From Tenebrio molitor (lineage: Eukaryota > Arthropoda > Insecta > Coleoptera > Tenebrionidae): a DNA stretch of 64,000 nt. The position numbers and the translations under genes were made by a program. Every line of letters begins with the position of its first letter. The first letter of the stretch is position 1. Below the pieces are notes generated by a model. It saw only the letters and a program-made list of their open reading frames with translations, was not told the origin of the DNA and did no database searches. The stretch is from NCBI RefSeq assembly GCF_963966145.1, contig NC_091051.1, positions 12,462,001-12,526,000 of the forward strand, written 5' to 3'. Below, one piece after another: positions 26,059-34,830 of the stretch.

Positions 26059-27039
26059 ATGGAAGTCATGGAGGGGGGAATTGACAAAATCAATTTAATC
26101 ACCAAAAGAGACTTGGAGAGGAAACTTGGTGTTCAAAAACGTAAAGAAGACAAAGACAGCCTAGTAGCTGACAATGAAAGATTAGGATATTTTAATGAAA
26201 CATTTGCTAATAAACATGCACATATTGAAAACTTGCTTGAACAATCTACCAGACTAGAGAAAAATTTACTGCCTGACCACTTTAATGGAATATCAAAAGA
26301 AATTTTGCTTTTACAAAAGTATGTGGCAAATTCTAACATATTTTTAAGAACTTATGACATTAAGAAGTGTCATGAGAGTATACAAGAGCTTACCAACAAG
26401 TCAAAAGACTTGGAAGAAGAACTGTTACCTAAGAAGAAATTTGGATTTAAAAACAAAACTAAAGCAAAACCACAAGAAAAAAAGTCAGATGATAAAGATG
26501 AAGTGGATTTTCAACATAAAACCTCATTTATTACAAAGCAGCTGTGTGGATTTACCAATAGAACTGGAGAAACCTTGGTCATGAATGAAGATGATATTTA
26601 CAAAAATGATGTCTCAGCAGAGCATTTAGATAACTGCAAAGTTATCATTTTTGGATGCCCTTCAACTTTACATTTGAGTCATCTAAAAAACTGTTTTATT
26701 TTTACTGGCCCTGTCTCAACTTCCATTTTTGCTGAAAATTGTGTTGACTGCACTTTAGTTATAGCTTGTCAACAGTTAAGATTGCATGCCTCTAAAAACA
26801 TAAATATCTATCTCCATGTTACAAGCAGAGCTATTATGGAGGATTGTCATAATATTCAGCTGGCACCTTACAATTTAAATTATGATAATTCAGACAAACA
26901 TTTTGCAGAGTCAGGTCTAGATAAACACACCAACAACTGGAAATGTGTTGATGATTTTAATTGGTTGAATATTGAAAAACATTCTCCAAATTGGTCATTG
27001 CTTGATGAAAAAGAAATTATTGATAAGTGGAATGTATAG
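26059..27039 (+). CDS. TBCC: Tubulin-binding cofactor C
   Basis: A single uninterrupted ORF of 326 residues. The N-terminal half is a charged helical/spectrin-like region, followed by a Lys-rich linker. The C-terminal half is a C-CAP/TBCC beta-helix with GPVSTSIFAENC, CQQLRLH and VTSRAIMEDC, ending with DDFNWLNIEKHSPNW. Arg241 in QQLRLH is the expected catalytic arginine finger. TBCC completes alpha/beta-tubulin dimer release by triggering GTP hydrolysis in the TBCD/TBCE-bound complex. The start context (CAAAATGG) is strong. The gene sits 20 nt after the UQCC3-like stop and is convergent with FCF1, with 73 bp between the two stops. Confidence 0.95.
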   Translation: MEVMEGGIDKINLITKRDLERKLGVQKRKEDKDSLVADNERLGYFNETFANKHAHIENLLEQSTRLEKNLLPDHFNGISKEILLLQKYVANSNIFLRTYDIKKCHESIQELTNKSKDLEEELLPKKKFGFKNKTKAKPQEKKSDDKDEVDFQHKTSFITKQLCGFTNRTGETLVMNEDDIYKNDVSAEHLDNCKVIIFGCPSTLHLSHLKNCFIFTGPVSTSIFAENCVDCTLVIACQQLRLHASKNINIYLHVTSRAIMEDCHNIQLAPYNLNYDNSDKHFAESGLDKHTNNWKCVDDFNWLNIEKHSPNWSLLDEKEIIDKWNV

Positions 27040-27060
27040 CGCTTTATAGTATTTTATAGT

Positions 27061-27095
27061 AATAAATAGACAAAAAAAAAATTACCTCAATTTAT
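27061..27095. terminator. Interlocked poly(A) signals of TBCC (+) and FCF1 (-)
   Basis: AATAAA on the + strand at 27061-27066 serves TBCC. TTTATT at 27090-27095 (AATAAA on the - strand) serves FCF1. Each gene's cleavage site should lie within about 30 bp beyond its signal, so the two transcripts end tail to tail, within or very near one another. Confidence 0.55.
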
Positions 27096-27112
27096 TATAG
27101 TGTTTATAATTA

Positions 27113-27775
27113 TCACGTTTTAGGAGCTCCATAAGCATCAGGCATTCTTTCTATGGTATACCTGTGTTGGGCAACATACATAATTGGTACACCTGGTATT
27201 TTTCTGATTCGACGTTTTAAATCCTTATCATTAGTAGCCACTATGTAGCACTTGTGTTGAGTAACTCTCTGCACTAAACAATCATCAGCATAAGTACCTT
27301 TATGCATGCAATGTATCCGTTCAAATCTTGGATCTTTTATTATCCTTAAAGCCACTTTGTACTTCTGGCCTAATTTCTCCAGTTCACCCAGAACACAGTC
27401 AGTTATGTATGGAATGCATTTAGCATATAAGCAATCCATCATATTTTGAATAATATCCAGTTTGTTCTTAATTGAAAAGTTGATAAAATTTGTATCTATT
27501 AATATATGATATGGTGGTCCTAATTGTGTATTGTACTGGAAAAACAATGCTGAACTTGCTTGAGGTGCTTCATGTACTTTAATAGCGTGAGGATCTTCTG
27601 GCTTCTTTTTTCTTGGAGGAGCCCTTTGGGATGCCTTTATGCGAGGATCACTAGGACTAATCATCTTTTTCATTTTTGCGAATCTCTTCTGAGCAATTTT
27701 TCTCGTCTTCTTCGCCTTTCCCTAAAACCAACTGCTTTAAATTACTATAATAATATTTAGACTCTACGTTACCAT
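27113..27775 (-). CDS. FCF1: rRNA-processing protein FCF1 (PIN domain)
   Basis: The coding sequence is 27775-27773 (ATG only) plus 27721-27113, giving 203 residues. The first exon contributes only the initiator codon, followed directly by GTAAC; the second opens GKAKKTRK, as the family does. A Lys-rich N-terminus leads to the PIN nuclease-like domain with ILIDTNFINF, TDCVLGELEKLG, GTYADDCLVQRV and ATNDKDLKRRI, ending MPDAYGAPKT. FCF1/Utp24 acts in the small-subunit processome at early cleavages of pre-18S rRNA. Length agrees with orthologues of about 200 residues. Confidence 0.95.
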
Positions 27776-28362
27776 TTTATTTAATGTTTATGTTAACTAA
27801 CACATGTACAAGTTAGGTTAACTTTTAGATATCTTGGGTTAGCTGCTAACTGTCAACAAGTATACTATACTAGGTTGGCTACCTTTATTACAATTTAAAA
27901 AGTGAAATTTATTGTTTTTGTTTCTGTAAAAATTAAGATCACATTACGAGCAGCTTTTAATTCCCTACAGCTTATTTTTAAGAACGTAAAGAACTTCAAT
28001 GATAAATTATTTATAGTTTATAAAAGAGATTTAAAAAGTTAGGAAAATTTAGAGTTGTTAGATTGGTCAGCGCTGCCGTAATCTGTTATGGGAAAAGTAG
28101 GTTTGACATTGATGTGACAAGTAGTGAATTCATTTATTATTTTCTTTTTGTTCAATAAATAAGTTTAAACAGTTTTGTGGACATCGTAAAGTATGAAATA
28201 CTACTAAAATATAAATGCAGTTTTAAATATTTCAAATTCAGATTAAATTTAAGACACTGATCATGTGAATTCTTCAAATGAAAAAACACTAAATAATATT
28301 GTTTAACACTATTTTGTTAAGAAAATTTCGTTATTAAGTTGTAAGTGCAACAAATTTTCAAG
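27776..28362. promoter_or_regulatory. Divergent promoter region between FCF1 and TBP
   Basis: 587 bp separate the FCF1 (-) and TBP (+) start codons. No coding content is present, and no clear TATA box is apparent near either start. A shared bidirectional promoter is inferred from the layout only. Confidence 0.5.
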
Positions 28363-29467
28363 ATGGATCAAATGCTTCCAAGTCCTGGGTTTAGCATTCC
28401 AAGTATAGGTAAATTTGCCCCAAATGATTGCAAAAACTTGTTGATTATAAATATTATCTTGGAACTTTAGGAACACCTCTCCATCAGCCTGAAGAAGATC
28501 AAATGATTTTACCAAATGCTCTCCAACAACAACAGCAACAACCAACAACATCACAGTCTCAGCAGGTCCCACCTTTAGCCCCAATGGGAGCTTTAACACC
28601 AACACTGGGATTAGGAATGGGCATGTCAATGCCTCACACAAAATATGTTCCGGGCTTTGCTTTACCTATAACAAGTATCCAGTCACAGACACCTGTAAGG
28701 AAAAATAATAATTGATGAAATAATATGTAATATTATTATTTTAGCAACATACAATGATGTCCCCAATGGTAAATTTAGGAGGCTCAAGTGGAGCAGCAGC
28801 AACTCCATCAATGGGTCCTGCTACACCTTCACCTTTGACACCAATGACCCCACATTCAGCAGATCCAAATATTGTCCCGCAATTACAGTAAAGTGTTTAA
28901 TTATGTTAGGATTTATTTTTGAATTCATTTTTCTTTTTTTTTTTTAGAAATATTGTGTCAACAGTGAATCTCAGTTGTAAATTGGACTTGAAAAAAATTG
29001 CACTACATGCACGTAATGCTGAATATAATCCCAAACGTTTTGCAGCTGTTATAATGAGGATTCGTGAACCTAGAACCACAGCTCTTATATTTTCATCAGG
29101 CAAGATGGTGTGCACAGGAGCTAAAAGTGAAGATGATTCACGATTAGCAGCACGAAAATATGCTAGGATCATCCAAAAATTGGGTTTTCCAGCAAAGTTT
29201 TTAGATTTTAAGATACAAAATATGGTGGGAAGTTGTGATGTTAAATTCCCTATTAGATTAGAAGGACTTGTCCTTACCCACAGTTCTTTCAGTTCTTATG
29301 AACCTGAGCTGTTTCCAGGACTTATTTACAGAATGGTTAAACCTAGAATTGTGTTATTGATTTTTGTCTCTGGTAAAGTTGTACTGACTGGTGCCAAAAT
29401 TCGACAAGAAATTTATGAAGCATTTGATAACATTTATCCCATCTTAAAGAGCTTCAAGAAACAATAA
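28363..29467 (+). CDS. Tbp: TATA-box-binding protein
   Basis: Exons 28363-28408, 28471-28694, 28745-28887 and 28948-29467 join in phase to give 310 residues. The variable N-terminus has a Gln tract after ALQ and a Met/Pro/Thr-rich region. The C-terminal 180 residues are the near-invariant saddle of two direct repeats: NIVSTVNLSCKLDLK ... GKMVCTGAKSEDDSRLAARK, then IQNMVGSCDVKFPIRLE ... GKVVLTGAK. TBP nucleates pre-initiation complexes for all three nuclear RNA polymerases. An AATAAA overlaps the stop region and another follows near 29638. Confidence 0.98.
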
Positions 29468-30034
29468 ATATTTCATATTATCAGGAATTTCACTTTGACT
29501 TGGTTTTAAAAGTTTTGACTGTAATTGGCACTTTTTTATTGTTAATAAACTTGCATGCAAAAATTATTGTTATTTTGATATACTCTTTTTTGTAAAAAGA
29601 GGATCTATTTGAAAAACAAAACCTTAAATACAGTACAATAAAGTAATATGAAAAATGCAATATTTTACAATAAATCATGTACAGAATTCTTAATTTATTT
29701 TTAAATAAAAAAAGATAATGGTTGAATGAGAAAACATAACCTCACATAAATTTATTGAAGGGGTAAAAAACATCAAAACAAAAATGTGAAACCGTTATTG
29801 AACTTAAAGAGTTCGGTTCAACAATCATTTTGTCTATTTTATGTGTAAAATTTCTTTTAACTGGGCGCATAAGGATAATACAATATTTCAATTTATAGGT
29901 ACTTTTTATAATCAGTACAAATTCCATGTACTCTGTAGCCTCATACTGATAAAACCCATGCCAAACTCCATCTAATAATAACAAACAACCTTACAACAGA
30001 ACAAATATTACAGACAAAAGTGTTAAACAATAAA
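29468..30034. other. TBP 3' UTR and spacer
   Basis: AT-rich, with poly(A)-like signals near 29464 and 29638. No gene recognised. The short minus-strand ORFs here look like chance frames in AT-rich DNA. Confidence 0.5.
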
Positions 30035-30457
30035 ATGTCATCAGAAATGCATATTTTACCAGGTAAATTTAAGTTTTATCATATTTATCCATTTTAATGT
30101 TAATTATTTTTAGATAAAGTAAAGATCTTTGCTCAAACTATTCGAAGAATCTTCCTAAAATGGTCAGTTCAAAGACCTGTTTTATCCATGACATTAGTCA
30201 TAATCGGTACTGTTACCCTGTTACCACTTGTTACAGCTGCAACATTAATGCCAATGGCATTACTGCTTACATATACAGGTATTTTAGCATCACATGGCAT
30301 TTTGTACATTACATATAATATATTTATCCAAGGACTGTTATTAGCAATGGTAATTGTAGCTTTGTTCATAGCTAGTTTTGCCATTGCAACAAGTGCAAGT
30401 GTTTTTCATTCATATAAAATATTTAAAACTTCAGTTATAACAAAGAAAAATATATAA
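30035..30457 (+). CDS. Small multi-pass membrane protein, LDAF1/promethin-like
   Basis: Exons 30035-30062 and 30114-30457 join in phase (G + AT) to give 123 residues. About 35 mostly polar residues (KIFAQTIRRIFLKWSVQRPV) precede a long hydrophobic region of three to four spans, including TLVIIGTVTLLPLVTAATLM and LLLAMVIVALFIASFAIATS. A short basic tail follows. Size, the Pro-Val entry to the first span and the tightly packed hairpin-like spans recall LDAF1/promethin, which works with seipin at lipid-droplet formation sites. This rests on layout, not clear residue identity, so 'small membrane protein of unknown function' is the safe call. It converges on the SPC24-like gene. Confidence 0.6.
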
Positions 30458-30540
30458 ACTTTGTTACTTTCATAATTTATTATTTTTTTAACTATTTGTA
30501 AATATACTGTATTGCAACTTAAACTAGTATTATTTTCTAC

Positions 30541-31043
30541 TGTTATCCACTTGTTCTTCTATTTGGTTCTTGCAGTCCCTTGTTGAAACTTCTCCTAAAT
30601 AGATCCATCCATAACTTCTCAGTTATTTCATCATGGCTTTTTTTTAATTACAGTCAAAAACTTCTAATAATGATTTGTCTCTTGATATCTAAATAACCAT
30701 AAAGAAAATAATTTAAACAATTTTGCAAAATACGTTTTTAAATTGATAAAGGATACATTTACAATACTGCCTGTTTTATAAATTATTTCCCATTTTTATC
30801 CACTTGGTTCTTCTATTTGACTTTTGCAATCTTTTTCTGAAACTTTTTCCAAGAGCATCCATAACTTCTTAGTTATTTCATGTTGACTTATTTTAGAATG
30901 CTTAAAATCAAAAACCTCACAGTATAACGGTTGGTCTCTTTGGATATCTAAATAGTAATGCTAAGGAAAATAATTGAAATTGTTTTGAAAAACCTATTAA
31001 ACTGGCAAAGGATACATCCTGCAGTGCTATCTGTTTTATACAC
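30541..31043. repeat. ~250-bp tandem duplication covering the SPC24-like last exon
   Basis: Copy 1 (30541-30782) and copy 2 (30795-31043) align at a 254-bp offset with many substitutions and small gaps. Copy 2 contains the last exon and last intron of the SPC24-like gene. Copy 1 lies 3' of it, has an in-frame stop and lacks the matching splice acceptor, so it is a decayed exon copy. Confidence 0.75.
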
Positions 31044-31620
31044 AAAGTGTGTCCCTGTGAGTAATTTGTAAGTTTTTATGCAGTCCCTTAAAAAAATCTG
31101 CATTATTAAACATGACATCACAAGTTTATCCACATACCTAAGACTTTGTAGCTCTTTTAATTTTTTTTCATATTTTTCACATCGTTTTGTAATATCTTGA
31201 ACATTTTTTAACTCATCTTGATGTTTAGATTTCAGCCCTACCAGTGTATCCTCTAATTGTTTCTGAATAACCAATATTTAACGCAAAAACAACAGGCAAG
31301 GTTTTTACTTACCACATCTGAACGCTTCTTGTTTAAAACCTCTAAACTGTCTTCTAATATTTTATGACCGTTACTTACATTTGCATCCAAATTAGGCTGT
31401 ATATTATTGAACAAATTTCTTAAATAACCTCCTGAAATACATCTTAAAACCCTCAAAGTGTGTTAGACGCTTACTTACTCTTGTTGTCATCAAAATGTTG
31501 TACCGAAAATGGTGTAATTGTCGTTATTTCATCGAGCGATTCGCAAAATGGTTTCAATTTTTCACAACACAATTCATTACTGATAAGTTTAATTTTACTT
31601 ATACTTTCTTCAAGATGCAT
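30796..31620 (-). CDS. Diverged kinetochore protein, SPC24-like
   Basis: Five exons, 31620-31479, 31431-31313, 31262-31138, 31086-31044 and 30960-30796, join in phase to give 197 residues, the same length as human SPC24. The first 130 residues are largely coiled coil (LEDSLEVLNKKRSDV ... KRCEKYEKKLKELQSL). The C-terminal part contains TYKLLTGTHF, then DQPLYCEVFDF and ISQHEITKKLWMLLEKV. Order and spacing resemble the SPC24 RWD-like head (TYxxxxKIxWDY ... QPIxLD ... FISxxLWxLV). SPC24 pairs with SPC25 in the NDC80 complex and anchors it to the inner kinetochore. The fourth donor (GTGTAT) is weak and was chosen because it keeps phase and similarity. Confidence 0.6.
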
Positions 31621-31984
31621 TTTCTCAAAAACATTGAGATAACCATTTAAAATAAAGTTGAACCACACTCAACGTTTTTCATAACCATTCAAACCTCATT
31701 CAAACTTAGGGATTTTGTCATTTGACATAAACTTATCTCCCTGTCTTTCCACGCGCACGCGTCACTTCTTTTTAAAACAATTTTAACTTGATTATGATTA
31801 TTCAAAATAAAATCTCATTACGTAAACTCAAAATGATTTATTGCAAAATATTTTCAATACATCACACTCTAAGCATAAATAACGTGTGAGTTCGATAAGA
31901 ACCCCAAAAAGCTCCGACATATGCCAATACAAAATACAATAAAAGAAGTCTTCTTAAGCAGAACATTTCGAAGCCCTCTGCTAA

Positions 31985-32560
31985 TTACTTGTCGCCATTC
32001 TCTCCTTGTTCCTTTACTTCTTCCTTCTTTTCAAGAACTGCCTTCGACGGTTGTCCTGTTTGAATAATAGGAATGTCACGGCAGTCAGTACTTTCGGTGA
32101 CGATCTTCGGTGCAGTAATCGTGAGGACCCCATCAATGGACAATTTCGACTCGATCTTATTTACATCGTGCGTCTTCGGCAATACATATTTTCTCACAAA
32201 ATGTCTCGAAATGTACCCATGTTCGTCTTCTTTCTCCTCATGTTTCCCTTCAACAGTCACGACATTATCACCCGTTACCTTCACGGATATTTCCTCCGGC
32301 TTGAACTGTTGAACATCCAAGCTCACGTGAAACTTTCCCTTGTTGACGCTGATAGTCGAACCGGAATCTTGTCGAGAAGCCATGGAACGCCAAGGTCTGA
32401 AGTACCCACCGGTGGAGTTCAACCAATTCTGAACTTCGCGAGGCACCAGCGGCGACAAGAGATCTTCGGTGTCCAAACCAAGACCGAAACGTTGATCCAA
32501 GAGGCGTGACGGACGCGCCGAAAACTCAAACGGGTCGTTCAAGCGCAGCAGAAGAGACAT
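31985..32560 (-). CDS. Small heat-shock protein, l(2)efl-like (HSP20 family)
   Basis: Intronless ORF of 191 residues. An N-terminal arm (MSLLLRLNDPFEFSARPSRL ... YFRPW) precedes an alpha-crystallin domain at about 70-160 with FHVSLDVQQFKPEEISVKV, VVTVEGKHEEKEDEHG, ISRHFVRKYVLP and the GVLTITAPK block. A Lys/Glu-rich tail follows. Such proteins are ATP-independent holdases forming large oligomers in the cytosol. Lack of introns is usual for stress-induced members. A TATA box lies 108-115 bp upstream on the same strand and a TTTATT (poly(A) signal on the minus strand) lies near 31833. Confidence 0.95.
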   Translation of the reverse strand: MSLLLRLNDPFEFSARPSRLLDQRFGLGLDTEDLLSPLVPREVQNWLNSTGGYFRPWRSMASRQDSGSTISVNKGKFHVSLDVQQFKPEEISVKVTGDNVVTVEGKHEEKEDEHGYISRHFVRKYVLPKTHDVNKIESKLSIDGVLTITAPKIVTESTDCRDIPIIQTGQPSKAVLEKKEEVKEQGENGDK

Positions 32561-32667
32561 TTTTTCGGATATTTGCTTCTTTTATATAAAAACTTTTGGC
32601 ACTAACAGTTTATAGTTTTCCCTTTCGCTGTTATTTTCAAACTGGGGCGGTTGCCACGGAAATGGCG

Positions 32668-32675
32668 CTTTTATA
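32668..32675 (-). promoter_or_regulatory. TATA box of the small heat-shock gene
   Basis: On the minus strand TATAAAAG reads from 32675 to 32668, placing transcription start near 32640 with an 80-nt leader. A heat-shock-element-like GTCTAGAA (one mismatch to TTCnnGAA) sits further upstream near 32755. A second TATA-like run at 32581-32588 is too close to the ATG to be the main promoter. Confidence 0.5.
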
Positions 32676-32759
32676 TCCCAGACAGTATTGCAGGATGCAG
32701 AGGCCTCTGAATATTTAGCATCAAATTTAGCATGTATGGTAAAGTCTCTTGACTTTTCT

Positions 32760-33774
32760 AGACTAAAACTTTGGTCTTTTTTTTATTCCTAGATTGATTT
32801 TATGTTCTTCGTGATCTGAAATCCTGATAACGGTGCTTTAATAAGCAAAAAATGGTCTAGTCGACAAATAATTCGTTTTATCGACTAAATCAACACGGAA
32901 ATGGTTTGTTCGCATGCAATATTCTTCCTACTGTAATTATCTAGAATCCAACGGCTTGGTATCTGTTAAACTAAAGAAGCCATTGTCACTCTTACTCTTT
33001 GAAGATAATTTTAAATGAATTCATAAAAGTCTATAGGTATATAGAATACAACAAAAAACGCGAACATTTTAAGTTTCTTTATTTATAAAATGTTCTGGGA
33101 CCGTTGAAAACGAAAACAAGCTACGTTCGCGATGCAAATTAACATTTACGGCTTGTTGCATGTTGCTGATTTAGTTTGTTGAACTCGCAAAGTCTACTTT
33201 GTTAATGATTTAATAAAGTAATTATTAGGTAAGTACCTACTGATTTACAGTTTATTTATCTAGCATAGATTTATTTTAAATCATCTGTAAGTACTTAAAG
33301 AATAATACATTTTAATTTTTAAATTCCTCTATTGTTTAGGTACCTTTCCGTAAGTGTTCCTTCCAAAAGCGTTTTTCTATTATCAGACACATTCCTGTTG
33401 CATTACTTTACTTTATCATTCATTAATCATTACCCATATGAATGTCCATGGCATTTGTTATACAATCTAGAACTTAATTTTTTATTTTAAAAATACTCGA
33501 AAACCAGTTACGTTACATTGTGACGAAGTTATCGTAACAATCATTGACATCTCATTTATGAATTCAACGCTACAATTCGGAATAGTTAATTACGGAACTT
33601 GCCGTTTAAAATTATTTCCGACTTTATCATTAACAAAAACAAAACAAACTTATCTTCTAAATAAGTGCATACTTAAATGAGCAAATATTTTTAAACAATT
33701 CGAATTTAAAAAATCGTTGAGATTCTAGGTTTTCTTTATAAGCCGCACACTTCAAAATATTTCCACACAACAAA
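32760..33774. other. Intergenic spacer
   Basis: AT-rich DNA between two oppositely oriented genes. No coding content or repeat recognised. Confidence 0.5.
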
Positions 33775-34317
33775 ATGAAATTACAGCAAACTTTAGTTTT
33801 AATTTGTGCGACCATTTATTCCTTTGCGGGAAATGGTAAGGTTTTTAAGTAATTTTTTAATGTATCTATTATTCCACATCGCAAAATAATTCTCCAATTT
33901 AGTAAATGGCCAACTGACAAATTCTACCACTGATGCCGCCGTCAATCCTTTTTTGTCCATCTTCCACTATTTGTCACCCGCCAGTTGGATGCCTGTTGCT
34001 AATAATGTCGTGCCAGCAGTAGCAGTAAACCATATTCCAAGTAAAAAACAAAAAAAAAGCAATTTGCTTCTGAAAATACACTCATATTTACATCGTAGAT
34101 TGTTCTCCGACTGATCAACAAACACCTGAAAATTCAGACCAAAACCGTGTAAAACCACAAGACCACCACAAAGCGATACATTCTCAAAAAGGTAAAATCA
34201 GAATCAGAGCGATCTTAAATTAATAATAATATTCCAGATGCCAAAGTCCATCAACATAAGGGAAAATCCCATTACCATGAAAAACATCAAGAGAAAATTC
34301 ATAATCGAGAAAGATAA
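33775..34317 (+). CDS. Small secreted His-rich protein of unknown function
   Basis: Four exons, 33775-33835, 33903-34040, 34099-34191 and 34238-34317, join in phase to give 123 residues. The N-terminus is a signal peptide (KLQQTLVLICATIYSFAGN). The middle holds NST (a possible N-glycosylation site), hydrophobic LSIFHYLSPASWMPV and a single Cys. The last 45 residues are rich in His, Lys and Gln (QDHHKAIHSQK, VHQHKGKSHYHEKHQEK), which could bind metal ions or acidic partners. I recognise no family. AATAAA near 34639 is a likely poly(A) signal. The clean splice phases and signal peptide support a real gene. Confidence 0.65.
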
Positions 34318-34830
34318 AATGTATAAAACTGTAACAAAGATTGTTTGATTTAAAACTTACATTACTTTTAATATTCCCCGCCCCTTTTAAATGTAAGCTG
34401 GAGATTTCTTCTCCATTTTATTCTCTACACATCTCTAGACAGTGAAACTGAAGTAGAAACAAATTTAACCACTGTGTTCAAAGCTGATTTAACAACTAGC
34501 AACTGTAAATTTGACAATTAATCAAAAACTTACCTCACTCCATCCTCCTATAGATCAACGCCCCGATCTAATTTCACGTATTTTGTTTTCTGTATTTATT
34601 TAAATGGTAATCAATTTTGTATGTGCCGTCAGCTTTCAAATAAAAGCCTCAACTTTATGTAAAACTAATATTTAACAGTAAAATTGTTAAAAACAAGAAG
34701 AAATTGTATTACAACACATAAATAAGCAAATGAACTTAAAATTGTTTTAAAACTTAATTCATATGTATATAATATATTTTATATAAAGGTACAATAACAG
34801 TTTGGTGATTTTTGAAACAGAAACAAAATT

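Noticed and set aside
32006..32509. 167-codon plus-strand ORF opposite the small heat-shock gene
   Set aside because: Antisense shadow; the minus-strand frame has a complete alpha-crystallin domain.
32581..32588. TATATAAA close to the small heat-shock ATG as its promoter
   Set aside because: Only about 20 bp before the start codon, which would leave no leader; the TATA at 32668-32675 is better placed.
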